This document shows, piece by piece, positions 16,197-23,992 of a stretch of 24,384 nt of DNA. The position numbers were made by a program, and so were the translations under genes. Each line of letters opens with the position of its first letter. Position 1 is the first letter of the stretch. A model generated the notes under the pieces. That model did no database searches. It was not told the origin of the DNA and saw nothing but the letters and a program-made list of their open reading frames with translations. This DNA comes from Bryobacteraceae bacterium (lineage in GTDB: Bacteria > Acidobacteriota > Terriglobia > Bryobacterales > Bryobacteraceae), in the NCBI GenBank assembly GCA_014379815.1, contig JACMLA010000647.1:1-24384 (forward strand). The letters are read 5' to 3'.

Positions 16197-16817
16197 ATGA
16201 GCGGACGAAAAAACATCGCAGTATTCGGAATATATCAGGATCAGCTTACCGCGGAGGACGCGGTGGATTCACTGAAAGACTCTGGCTTCCGAAGCACGGA
16301 TATTTCGGTCCTTTTCCCGGACAATCAAGGCACAAAAGACTTCGCTCACGAGCGACATACCAAAGCTCCTGAAGGTGCTCTTGCTGGCGGAGGCTCCGGC
16401 GCCTTAATTGGCGGAGCCCTTGGCTGGCTCGCGGGTATAGGTGCGCTTGCAGTGCCCGGCGTAGGTCCGTTCATTGCTGCAGGCCCCATCATGGGTATGC
16501 TTGGCGGCATTGGTGTCGGCTCCGCGATCGGCGGTGTTACCGGAGCTCTGATCGGCCTGGGACTTCCGGAATACGAGGCACGGCGCTATGAAGGGCGTAT
16601 CCGTCGGGGAGGCATTCTCCTCTCTGTACATTGCGATGACCCGGACTGGACCAAACGCGCACGCAATATTTTGCATGAGACCGGAGCCGAAGATGTGGCT
16701 GCGGCCGGCGAAGCCCGGGCCGATTTTGCTGCGTCCGATCGCCCTCAGACCCGGGTTGGCTCGACTTTAGAAATGACGACAGAAACAACGACAAACCCAA
16801 CGACAGTCAAACGGTAA
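16197..16817 (+). CDS. GSP-17M-like glycine-zipper stress protein, copy 1
   Basis: A 206-residue protein of a widespread stress-associated group related to the Bacillus general stress protein 17M domain; databases sometimes mislabel it as a quinol oxidoreductase (ActD-like) subunit. The N-terminal domain (about 6-50, IAVFGIYQDQLTAEDAVDSL then GFRSTDISVLFPDN) has a ferredoxin-like pattern; a central Gly/Ala-rich hydrophobic region (about 65-130, GGGSGALIGGALGWLAGIGA and beyond) is the zipper; then the conserved LPEYEARRYEGRIRRGGILL and SVHCDDPDWTKRARNIL. The Thr-rich tail TTETTTNPTTVKR is specific to this copy. ATG at 16197 has GAGG upstream; 16131 is a possible but less conserved start. It is followed by a paralogue 31 bases later. 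Confidence 0.88.
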   Translation: MSGRKNIAVFGIYQDQLTAEDAVDSLKDSGFRSTDISVLFPDNQGTKDFAHERHTKAPEGALAGGGSGALIGGALGWLAGIGALAVPGVGPFIAAGPIMGMLGGIGVGSAIGGVTGALIGLGLPEYEARRYEGRIRRGGILLSVHCDDPDWTKRARNILHETGAEDVAAAGEARADFAASDRPQTRVGSTLEMTTETTTNPTTVKR

Positions 16818-16848
16818 CAGACAGACCAGGTTTCAACAGGAGACGACA

Positions 16849-17430
16849 ATGAAAAACATATCGGCTTTTGGCATTTACTCTGATCAGGGGACCGTGACCG
16901 CAGCCATCGACGCGCTGAAGTCAGCGGGCTTTCGAACCACGGACATCTCTGTTTTGTACCCAGAGAGCCTTGGCTCAAAAGACTTCGGCCATGAGAAGCA
17001 CAGCAAGGCTCCAGAAGGTGCGGTAACCGGAGGCAGTTCCGGTGGCGCGGTCGGTGCGGCTATCGGGTGGCTTGCGGGTGCCGGTTCGTTTATGGTCCCG
17101 GGTCTGGAAGCTTTCGCCGCGGCTGGCCCTGCGATGGGGATGATGGCGGGACTTGGTGTTGGCGTGGCCCTTGGAGGGACGATGGGAGCAATGGTCGGCT
17201 CAGGCGTGCCGGAATATGAAGCGAGGCGATATGAAGGCCGATTGCGTCAAGGCGGGATTCTGCTATCCGCGCATTGTGATAACGATGAGTGGGCTCGGAT
17301 CGCCCGGCGAGTTCTCAAACAGACCAGAGCCCGTTCGATTTCCACAACAGGCGAGGCGAGAGCGGATTTTGGCCGGAGTGAAAAACCCCTTCCGAGAGGC
17401 CGAATCTCCAGTACAGTGCAGCATCACTAA
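16849..17430 (+). CDS. GSP-17M-like glycine-zipper stress protein, copy 2
   Basis: A 193-residue paralogue of the preceding protein, with the same order: ISAFGIYSDQGTVTAAIDAL, the TTDISVLYPESLGSKDFGHE block, glycine-rich hydrophobic centre (GGSSGGAVGAAIGWLAGAGS onwards), the PEYEARRYEGRLRQGGILLS motif and HCDNDEWARIARRVLKQT. The tail diverges (basic, SEKPLPRGRISSTVQHH) and the N-terminal 11 residues before the ferredoxin-like part are absent. AGGAG precedes the ATG at good spacing. The pair is probably one transcript ended by the bidirectional terminator after this gene. Roles beyond stress association are unknown. Confidence 0.88.
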   Translation: MKNISAFGIYSDQGTVTAAIDALKSAGFRTTDISVLYPESLGSKDFGHEKHSKAPEGAVTGGSSGGAVGAAIGWLAGAGSFMVPGLEAFAAAGPAMGMMAGLGVGVALGGTMGAMVGSGVPEYEARRYEGRLRQGGILLSAHCDNDEWARIARRVLKQTRARSISTTGEARADFGRSEKPLPRGRISSTVQHH

Positions 17431-17449
17431 GTTCTAGTCAAAAGCAACG

Positions 17450-17485
17450 AAAAGAGCCGGACGCAAACAAGCGACCGGCTCTTTT
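17450..17485. terminator. Bidirectional intrinsic terminator
   Basis: AAAAGAGCCGG (17450-17460) and CCGGCTCTTTT (17475-17485) are perfect 11-bp arms around a 14-base loop. The A-tract and T-tract flank the stem symmetrically, so it can end both the plus-strand GSP-17M-like pair and the minus-strand SRPBCC gene, which converge here. Confidence 0.92.
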
Positions 17486-17512
17486 CATTTGCGTGCTAAC
17501 GTCCCGGGAATT

Positions 17513-18376
17513 TTAACCTTTGACTCGTCCGAGCGTTTCCGGCGTCCACGAAGGCGGATCGCTGGCTGGGAAAGATTCTTCGCTGGCGTTCTGAACGTCG
17601 TCCCGGTTCCAGAGACGCTTTCCCTCGGTCCACTTCGACTCAGTTCCTGGATCCCTCTGCTTTGCGTTGCGGGATGTGACAGCCCCGGTCTCCATTAGCT
17701 GTTTAAAGCGATGAAGATCCTCCCTGATCATGACCTCGGGATCTTCGCCCAGAGCCTTGGAGATGATGGCACCGACACTACCCGCTGGTGGGTTATACTG
17801 CAAGGCCACCCGAACCACGGTTGTGCCATTATCAGACTCTTCGAAGTGGACGGAGCCACCATTTTCCACTTGAGAACCGGGTAGGGATCGCCAACCGATC
17901 AGGCTATTCTCAATCTCATTTACAATCTCCGCATCCCAATCCACTCTCCAGCCCACGGGTCCCCTTACGATCCAGTGCGACGTCTTATCGCCCGTCTCAC
18001 GGACACTCTCGAGGTGGTGCATGAAGCGCGGCAGGTTTTCAAAGTTCCGCCAGAAGCGGTAGAGTTCTTCGACCGGTTTGTCGATCCGCACTTCGTGATC
18101 CACCCGAATACCGAGCCCGTAAGATACTCCCGATCGGGAGCCTGTGCCCTTTTCGGTTCCGCGTTCGGCGGTGTTCAAACCGAATGCCTGGTAAACGGTG
18201 CAATGACCCTTTGCGCCACGCATGGCCAGCGAGCTCCCCAGAGCCGCCATCCCCAAACCGGTCTTGTCTCTTCTCACAATTCCGTACGCGAGCAATCCGG
18301 TTCCCGCTACCAGTGAGAACCAACGCTCATTTTCACCGATATTGGTGTCCGGCTTTTTCATCAGAAATGTTGCCAT
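17513..18376 (-). CDS. DUF2892-SRPBCC fusion protein
   Basis: A 287-residue protein joining two parts. Residues 1 to about 70 form a DUF2892-type membrane domain (NIGENERWFSLVAGTGLLAY, then GLGMAALGSSLAMRGAKGHC) that probably anchors it to the inner membrane. Residues about 90-233 form a SRPBCC (polyketide cyclase/START-like) hydrophobic-ligand fold: VDHEVRIDKPVEELYRFWRN, LPRFMHHLESVRET, SHWIVRGPVGWRVDWDAEIV, GSVHFEESDNGTTVVRVALQ. The C-terminus ends in NASEESFPASDPPSWTPETL, a recurring tail (EESFPASDPPSW) found on unrelated small bacterial proteins. GAGGAG lies properly before the ATG. The gene starts 18 bases after the topoisomerase stop, so the two are likely co-transcribed. Ligand unknown. 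Confidence 0.85.
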   Translation of the reverse strand: MATFLMKKPDTNIGENERWFSLVAGTGLLAYGIVRRDKTGLGMAALGSSLAMRGAKGHCTVYQAFGLNTAERGTEKGTGSRSGVSYGLGIRVDHEVRIDKPVEELYRFWRNFENLPRFMHHLESVRETGDKTSHWIVRGPVGWRVDWDAEIVNEIENSLIGWRSLPGSQVENGGSVHFEESDNGTTVVRVALQYNPPAGSVGAIISKALGEDPEVMIREDLHRFKQLMETGAVTSRNAKQRDPGTESKWTEGKRLWNRDDVQNASEESFPASDPPSWTPETLGRVKG

Positions 18377-18394
18377 TCGTTACTCCTCTCAGAC

Positions 18395-19549
18395 TCACTG
18401 ACTCCGGCGTAGTGTCAATCGTTTCCCAGGCACTTCGGTTTGGGGCAGGATAGATTTGGAAAGTCGTTTTGGATGGCTACTGACAGGCTCGATGCGCTCC
18501 ATTACTTTGGATACCGACGCGGTCACGACCTGCATTACGCATTGCTCCTCTCTCTTGCTTCCGGTGCAGCTTTTCAGCACATCGAATAAGCTGCCGTCCG
18601 AGTAGGCTTCAAGAATCGCGGGATGCACGTAATACTTCCGACAGGTTGCCGGGCGATTCCCCAGCTTTTGAGAAACAGCTTTGATCGCTTCGACGGTGCG
18701 CTTCTTAATATCGGTCTGGCTTTCGGCGGGTCCGATCTCTTCGAAGATAAGAGCTGCCCAGCCTGTGCCACCCCACGTCCGGAAATCCTTCGCAGTGAAC
18801 TCGTCTCCCGCAATTTCGCGGATATAGTTGTTCACGTCGGACGAAGTAACGTCGCAAGTATTGCCGGCCTCGTCGAAGTACTGGAACAACTCGTAGCCTG
18901 GTATCTCCTCGACTTTTTTTACGATCTTCGCTAGCCGCGGATCTTCCAGCGTGATGCTTTGCTGTTGTCCGCTTTTGCCCCGGAAGTTGAAATGCATTTT
19001 ACTCCCCTGAACGTCAACATGATGGTCCTGCAGCGTTGTCAGACCATACGATTCGTTCTGGTGCTTGTATTCGTCATTCCCGATTCGCATGCAAGTGCTC
19101 TCGAGAAGTTTTACGACAGCCGCAAGCACTTTATTTCGGGACAGGCCGGGCAGCTTGAGGTCTTGTTCCACGCGATGGCGAATCAGGGGAATTGCTTTTC
19201 CGAACGCGAGCATTCTTCCATACTTCGTCTGATCTCGCTGCTGGCGATACGAGGGGTGATAGCGATATTGCTTTCGTCCCTTCAAATCGCGACCTACCGC
19301 CTGAAGATGGCCATCGGCTGACCTGCAGATCCAGACGTCGGTCCACGCGGGGGGAATCACCAGAGATCGAATTCGCTGAACCGTCGCTGTATCGGTGACT
19401 GTTCCACCGGCAGGGGCGACGTAGCGAAAGCCTTTGCCCGACCGCAGTCGTCGAATGCCAGGCTCGCCGTTCCGCACATATCGTAGCCCGGCCTGTTCTG
19501 CTGAAGCGACTGGATCTTTAGGAAAAGGAATGACCCTGGCCCGACTCAT
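18395..19549 (-). CDS. DNA topoisomerase IB (poxvirus-like, bacterial)
   Basis: A 384-residue type IB topoisomerase, which relaxes supercoils through a 3'-phosphotyrosine link without ATP. The N-terminal domain (IRRLRSGKGFRYVAP, PPAWTDVWICRSADGHLQAV) and catalytic domain are complete. Catalytic residues visible: R155 (STCMRIGNDEY), K192 (NFRGKSG), R257 (TAKDFRTWGGT) and the nucleophile Y307 in CRKYYVHP (the residue before VHP by family pattern). A basic C-terminal tail (about 320-384) follows. The start at 19549 has no obvious ribosome site but fits the family length. It lies 63 bases from the upstream DeoC-like gene and is followed by the SRPBCC gene on the same strand. Bacterial TopIB is often next to stress or NHEJ genes, as here. 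Confidence 0.95.
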   Translation of the reverse strand: MSRARVIPFPKDPVASAEQAGLRYVRNGEPGIRRLRSGKGFRYVAPAGGTVTDTATVQRIRSLVIPPAWTDVWICRSADGHLQAVGRDLKGRKQYRYHPSYRQQRDQTKYGRMLAFGKAIPLIRHRVEQDLKLPGLSRNKVLAAVVKLLESTCMRIGNDEYKHQNESYGLTTLQDHHVDVQGSKMHFNFRGKSGQQQSITLEDPRLAKIVKKVEEIPGYELFQYFDEAGNTCDVTSSDVNNYIREIAGDEFTAKDFRTWGGTGWAALIFEEIGPAESQTDIKKRTVEAIKAVSQKLGNRPATCRKYYVHPAILEAYSDGSLFDVLKSCTGSKREEQCVMQVVTASVSKVMERIEPVSSHPKRLSKSILPQTEVPGKRLTLRRSQ

Positions 19550-19577
19550 GCAGCGTTAGATGGTGAGAGCCTGGCGG

Positions 19578-19599
19578 AGGTGTCAAATTGCAAACACCT
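19578..19599. promoter_or_regulatory. Dyad between the DeoC-like gene and topoisomerase IB
   Basis: AGGTGT (19578-19583) and ACACCT (19594-19599) form a perfect inverted repeat spaced by 10 bases in the 63-base gap upstream of the topoisomerase gene. Spacing and symmetry suit a regulator-binding site, and no T-run supports termination. Chance cannot be excluded. Confidence 0.3.
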
Positions 19600-19612
19600 T
19601 TGACCGGGAAAC

Positions 19613-20326
19613 TCATGAGTTTAGTTTGTTGGCTTGCTGGTCTTCGGCGAGCTTGTCCCGCCAGGCCAGAAGAACTGTTGCCGGGTCAGAAACGGAACAG
19701 CTTGTGTAACCCATATGAACGGCTGCCAGAGCTTCTGTGAGATTCGAAACGGGACTGGCGAGCTTCAGCCTTAAAACGTCTTTGAGCATCGGGGTTATCA
19801 GCGCGATCTCTGCTGCGCCCCCGTCTACAGCGACCACGTCAGCTTCTACGCGACGGCAGATTTTGGTGAGGATAATTTTCAAATCGTCAGTCAGGTGAGC
19901 ACTGTGATAGACGGCTGTTAGCGTCGCTCCGCTTTCGTGACATGCTTTCACGGCCTGGAGCAACTCCGTCTCAACGTGCTGAAACTGTCGTGACAAAAGC
20001 CTCGCCACGGGGACCGAAAACTCTATTTCCTTTGTACCCAGGCGCAGCAGATCTCTGGTCTCGAACAACTTCGTTCCGGTTGTAGAAGAGCCACCGGGAT
20101 AACCTGTTGCGGCGGCTACTAACACCCCGCTATTTGCCAGCCACTGTACCGCGAGTTCGCAATCGCATGGCCTGGTAATGACGGAGCGTACCTGAAATTT
20201 CCGGGCTTGAACGCAGGCTTCATAGACCTGATCGGCCGACCAGAACGGGTCCAGCAAGGGTACGTCGAGCCTGCTTGCAAGCGACTCATAGGTCGGGGCT
20301 TCTGCGATCTCCGGTACAGGCGTCAT
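19613..20326 (-). CDS. DeoC-like TIM-barrel protein lacking the Schiff-base lysine
   Basis: A 237-residue protein matching deoxyribose-phosphate aldolase (DeoC), which cleaves 2-deoxyribose 5-phosphate to glyceraldehyde 3-phosphate and acetaldehyde. The barrel framework aligns: SVITRPCDCELAVQWL (near 48) with SVCVNP-type strands, AAATGYPGGSSTTGTKLFET (71-90) with the conserved IGFPLG-TTT-KAFE loop, and EIEFSVPVARLL (100-111) with the EVDMVIN strand. Key residues differ: the proton-shuttle Asp is E102, the Schiff-base Lys (normally DFVKTSTG) is A166 in ADVVAVDGG, while the second lysine is kept as K188. It is therefore probably not an active aldolase by the normal mechanism. It is divergent from leuS with a 56-base gap, and upstream of topoisomerase IB. 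Confidence 0.8.
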   Translation of the reverse strand: MTPVPEIAEAPTYESLASRLDVPLLDPFWSADQVYEACVQARKFQVRSVITRPCDCELAVQWLANSGVLVAAATGYPGGSSTTGTKLFETRDLLRLGTKEIEFSVPVARLLSRQFQHVETELLQAVKACHESGATLTAVYHSAHLTDDLKIILTKICRRVEADVVAVDGGAAEIALITPMLKDVLRLKLASPVSNLTEALAAVHMGYTSCSVSDPATVLLAWRDKLAEDQQANKLNS

Positions 20327-20382
20327 GGTTCCATTGTAGTGATTGCGTTACTCTGAAATGTTGTCTTCCCACCCGGAAATCC

Positions 20383-22842
20383 ATGCCTGAACAGCCCTAC
20401 GACCACAACACGATTGAATTGAAATGGCATGAGCTCTGGAAACAGGATCCCACCCTGTACAAGCCTCTTGCTGACAGCGCAAAGCCGAAATTCTATGTGC
20501 TCGAGATGCTTCCGTATCCCAGCGGAACGCTTCACATTGGGCACGTCCGCAATTACTCCATCGGCGATGCTCTGGCCCGGTATAAGTGGATGCGCGGGTT
20601 TAACGTGCTGCACCCAATGGGCTGGGACTCGTTCGGCCTGCCGGCGGAAAACGCTGCCATCAAAAACAACCGCCAGCCGAGGGAGTGGACGCTCGCAAAC
20701 ATCGCCGAGATGAAGCGACAGCATCAGCGTCTTGGGTTCTCCTATGACTGGGATCTGGAAGTCTCAACTTGCGAGCCTGAGTATTATCGCTGGAATCAGT
20801 GGTTTTTCTTGCGAATGCTGGAAAAGGGTCTTGCTTACCGGCGGAAGTCGCTGGTGAACTGGTGCCCGGATTGCGCTACTGTGCTGGCGAATGAGCAGGT
20901 AGTCGATGGCTACTGTTGGCGCCACGAGACTACCAAAGTGATGCAGCGTGAACTGGAGCAGTGGTTCCTGCGCACGACCGCTTACGCGGAGGAACTGCTG
21001 GAAGGCATCAAGGATCTGGAAGCGGGCTGGCCTGAGAGGGTCCTTGCCATGCAGCGCAACTGGATCGGGCGGTCGGAAGGAGCAGAAGTCGATTTTACCC
21101 TGGAAGGCAGTGACGCGAAGATCCGCGTTTTTACCACCCGGGTCGACACGATTTACGGAGCAACGTGTGTCATTCTCGCGCCTGGCCATCCCCTTGTTTC
21201 TGAGCTCGTAGGCGAGGCAGATCAACGGCGTATCCGAGAAATGATCGATACGCAGGCTCGTAAAGATCCCGGCGAACTCAGCAAAGAAGGCCTGTTTACA
21301 GGTCACTATGCGGTCAACCCATTTAGCTCGGAGCGTGTGCCTGTCTGGGTTGGGGATTTTGTGTTGATGGGTTACGGCACCGGCGCCATTATGGCGGTCC
21401 CCGCACATGACCAGCGCGACTTTGAGTTCTGCGTCAAATATGGCATCGCTGTGGTGCCGGTCATTCGCCCGGTAGACGGAACGTTGCCCGATGCGGCGCT
21501 GATGAAGGAAGCGAACGGCGACTATGGAGTGGTCGAGAAGTCCGGGTCATGGTCCGGTCTGGCGAGCGAAGATGCGCGGACAAGGATGGCAGATAAAGCG
21601 GAATCGGACGGATTTGGAAAGAAAGCGATCACATTTCGATTAAAAGACTGGGGAATTTCGAGGCAGCGTTACTGGGGAACACCGATTCCGGTCATTCATT
21701 GTCCTGTTGATGGAGTGGTGCCCGTACCAGACCATCAGCTGCCCGTCCTCTTGCCGCTGGATGTGAATATCACAGGCGTTGGTGAGTCTCCCCTTGCGCG
21801 GGAGGATTCTTTCGTCCACGTGAAGTGCCCGAAATGCGGAACTGATGCCCGTCGCGAAACAGACACCATGGACACCTTTGTGGACTCTTCCTGGTACTTC
21901 TACCGTTACTGTGATGCTCACAACGACAAAGTACCTTTTGACTCTGCGAAGATTGCGTACTGGTTTCCGATTGACCAGTACATTGGCGGCGTCGAGCACG
22001 CCATTCTGCACCTGATTTACTCCCGTTTCTGGACTCGCATGATGCGCGATCTTGGCCTGATTACGAATGCCGAACCTGCGACGCGCCTCTTCACGCAGGG
22101 GATGGTGATTCGGGATGGCGCGAAGATGTCAAAGAGCAAGGGCAATGTCGTCAGCGCGGACGAACTGGTGGAACGATTCGGAGCCGACACCGGCCGGATT
22201 TTCGAACTCTTTGCCGCGCCGCCTGAGCGTGATTTGGACTGGACCGAGTCCGGTGCAGAAGGAGCCTACAAGTTTCTTGGCAGAGTCTACCGGTTTGTTA
22301 CCCGCAACATCGATCGTGCCGATTCATCCTCGCCGCTTCCACGGAGTGATTCCGATCGCAAGGTCTTGCGCAAACTGCATCAGACACTGCGAAAAGTCAC
22401 GGCTGACTTCGAGTCACGCTGGCATTTCAATACGTCGATTGCAAGCGTGATGGAGCTCGTCAATGAGCTCTACGCTCACGAGCTGGCGCTGACACCGCCG
22501 GTAATTGCCGAAGTGCTCGAGAAGCTGGTGTTGCTGTTGGGCCCTTTTGCGCCGTTTTTGGCTGAAGAGATGTGGGAACAAATGGGTCGCAAGGGACCTG
22601 TGTTTCGTCAGAATTGGCCGGAATCCGACGAAGAACTTGCCCGGGAGGAAGGGGCGGAAGTTGTTTTACAGGTGAACGGAAAGGTCCGGAGTCGTTTGCT
22701 TGTCCCATTGGGTACACCGAGCCAGCAGCTGGAAGAGATGGCGCTTGCGGATCAGAAGCTCCAGCCGTTTATCCAGGGGAAACAGATCGTAAAAATCATC
22801 GTTGTTCCCGATAAGCTCGTAAACATCGTAGTGAAAGGCTGA
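20383..22842 (+). CDS. leuS: Leucyl-tRNA synthetase
   Basis: Cytoplasmic class I enzyme that charges tRNA-Leu. 819 residues. Signatures: HIGH motif at 51-54 (PSGTLHIGHVRNYSIGD), KMSKS at 581-585 (GAKMSKSKGN), the zinc-type motif WCPDCATVLANEQV (about 165), a CP1 editing domain with TTRVDTIYGAT and GTGAIMAVPAHDQRD (332-346) including the conserved Asp346, a second Cys pair near HVKCPKCGTDARR, the tail anticodon-binding domain, and a C-terminal domain with VLQVNGKVRSRLLVP. Start at 20383 is chosen because homologues begin close to the PYDHNTIELKWHELWKQD block; the open frame extends to 20275 but overlaps the divergent DeoC-like gene. The alcohol dehydrogenase gene starts 24 bases later, so they may share a message. 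Confidence 0.97.
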   Translation: MPEQPYDHNTIELKWHELWKQDPTLYKPLADSAKPKFYVLEMLPYPSGTLHIGHVRNYSIGDALARYKWMRGFNVLHPMGWDSFGLPAENAAIKNNRQPREWTLANIAEMKRQHQRLGFSYDWDLEVSTCEPEYYRWNQWFFLRMLEKGLAYRRKSLVNWCPDCATVLANEQVVDGYCWRHETTKVMQRELEQWFLRTTAYAEELLEGIKDLEAGWPERVLAMQRNWIGRSEGAEVDFTLEGSDAKIRVFTTRVDTIYGATCVILAPGHPLVSELVGEADQRRIREMIDTQARKDPGELSKEGLFTGHYAVNPFSSERVPVWVGDFVLMGYGTGAIMAVPAHDQRDFEFCVKYGIAVVPVIRPVDGTLPDAALMKEANGDYGVVEKSGSWSGLASEDARTRMADKAESDGFGKKAITFRLKDWGISRQRYWGTPIPVIHCPVDGVVPVPDHQLPVLLPLDVNITGVGESPLAREDSFVHVKCPKCGTDARRETDTMDTFVDSSWYFYRYCDAHNDKVPFDSAKIAYWFPIDQYIGGVEHAILHLIYSRFWTRMMRDLGLITNAEPATRLFTQGMVIRDGAKMSKSKGNVVSADELVERFGADTGRIFELFAAPPERDLDWTESGAEGAYKFLGRVYRFVTRNIDRADSSSPLPRSDSDRKVLRKLHQTLRKVTADFESRWHFNTSIASVMELVNELYAHELALTPPVIAEVLEKLVLLLGPFAPFLAEEMWEQMGRKGPVFRQNWPESDEELAREEGAEVVLQVNGKVRSRLLVPLGTPSQQLEEMALADQKLQPFIQGKQIVKIIVVPDKLVNIVVKG

Positions 22843-22866
22843 ACCTTTATCGTTTACCATCCGGTC

Positions 22867-23904
22867 ATGGCTCAGCAAATCCACGCCCTTGCAGCGACAG
22901 AACCAAAAGGCAAGCTGCAGGCGTTTGCATACGATGCGGGTGAACTTGGCCCGAATCAGATTGAAATCAAGGTCGACTACTGTGGCATTTGCCACTCGGA
23001 CCTGTCTATGCTCAACAACGACTGGGGCATGACCACTTACCCCTTCGTCCCCGGGCACGAGGTTGCAGGCACCGTTGTCGCGGTTGGGTCTCAAGTGCCG
23101 GGTCTGATAAACGCGCCGGGCGACCCGATGGGTAAGTCGGTGGGACTTGGGTGGTATTCCGCGACTTGCATGGGTTGCACCCAGTGTCTTTCAGGAAACC
23201 AAAACCTCTGCGCGACCGCCGAGCAGACGATTGTCGCTCGCCACGGCGGCTTTGCGACGCGTGTGCGCTGCCATTGGGCGTGGGCTATACCTTTGCCCCA
23301 TGGTGTTGATGCATCTAAAGCCGGACCGCTATTCTGCGGCGGAGTTACGGTGTTCAACCCGATTGTTCAGAACGCGATAAAACCCACAGATCGGGTTGGG
23401 GTCATAGGGATAGGTGGACTGGGACATATGGCGCTGCAGTTCCTGAACAAATGGGGTTGTGAGGTCAACGCCTTCAGTTCCAATCCTGCGAAACGCGACG
23501 AAATTCTGAAGATGGGTGCGCACAACGTGGTGGACTCCCGGAATTCGGAAGAACTGAAAAAGTTGAACGGCCAGTTGGACTTTATACTTTCCACGGTTAA
23601 CGCCAGCCTGAATTGGGAGGCGATGCTGGCGGTTCTAGCCCCAAAAGGCAGGCTTCACCTTGTGGGTGTTGTCCCCGAGCCGATTCCAGTGGCGGCTTTT
23701 CCCCTCATCGCGGGGCAGAAAACACTCTCCGGCACTCCTCTTGGGAGCGTGACGACTACCGCAAAGATGCTGGACTTTTGTGCCCGTCACAATATTGCCC
23801 CTATCACTGAGACTTTCCCCATGTCGAAGGCAAACGAGGCGATCGAGCATCTTCGCGGGGGTAAAGCGCGGTATCGGATCGTCCTGCAAAATGATTTGAA
23901 TTAA
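22867..23904 (+). CDS. Zinc-dependent alcohol dehydrogenase, NADP-type (YahK/Ahr-like)
   Basis: A 345-residue medium-chain dehydrogenase of the cinnamyl-alcohol-dehydrogenase/YahK-type class, which reduces a range of aldehydes with NADPH. Catalytic zinc ligands: C39 (DYCGICHSD), H64-E65 (PGHEVAG) and C157 (LFCGGVTVF). Structural zinc ligands: C101, C104, C107, C115 (CMGCTQCLSGNQNLC). Rossmann motif G181-x-G183-G184-x-G186 (GIGGLGH) is followed by SSNPAKR, where Ser replaces the Asp that favours NAD, so NADP preference is inferred. C-terminus (TETFPMSKANEAIEHLRGGK) is typical. Start ATG at 22867. It follows leuS by 24 bases, which may be accidental; a physiological link is not evident. An imperfect hairpin follows. 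Confidence 0.92.
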   Translation: MAQQIHALAATEPKGKLQAFAYDAGELGPNQIEIKVDYCGICHSDLSMLNNDWGMTTYPFVPGHEVAGTVVAVGSQVPGLINAPGDPMGKSVGLGWYSATCMGCTQCLSGNQNLCATAEQTIVARHGGFATRVRCHWAWAIPLPHGVDASKAGPLFCGGVTVFNPIVQNAIKPTDRVGVIGIGGLGHMALQFLNKWGCEVNAFSSNPAKRDEILKMGAHNVVDSRNSEELKKLNGQLDFILSTVNASLNWEAMLAVLAPKGRLHLVGVVPEPIPVAAFPLIAGQKTLSGTPLGSVTTTAKMLDFCARHNIAPITETFPMSKANEAIEHLRGGKARYRIVLQNDLN

Positions 23905-23916
23905 AGCTAACGGTTG

Positions 23917-23944
23917 GGCGGGCAGGCGTCGTAACCTGTCCGCC
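23917..23944 (+). terminator. Hairpin downstream of the alcohol dehydrogenase
   Basis: GGCGGGCAGG (23917-23926) and CCTGTCCGCC (23935-23944) pair with one G-U over 10 positions around an 8-base loop, 13 bases after the stop. No T-run follows immediately, so termination is probable but not certain. Confidence 0.6.
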
Positions 23945-23992
23945 ACACGTCATTCATTTCTAATTCGAAATCCAGCGCTAGCCTGGTAAGAA

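Noticed and set aside
19609..19622. 14-bp perfect palindrome AAACTCATGAGTTT at the end of the DeoC-like gene
   Set aside because: It spans that gene's stop codon, has no loop for a hairpin, and no second copy was seen; coding constraint plus chance is a sufficient explanation.
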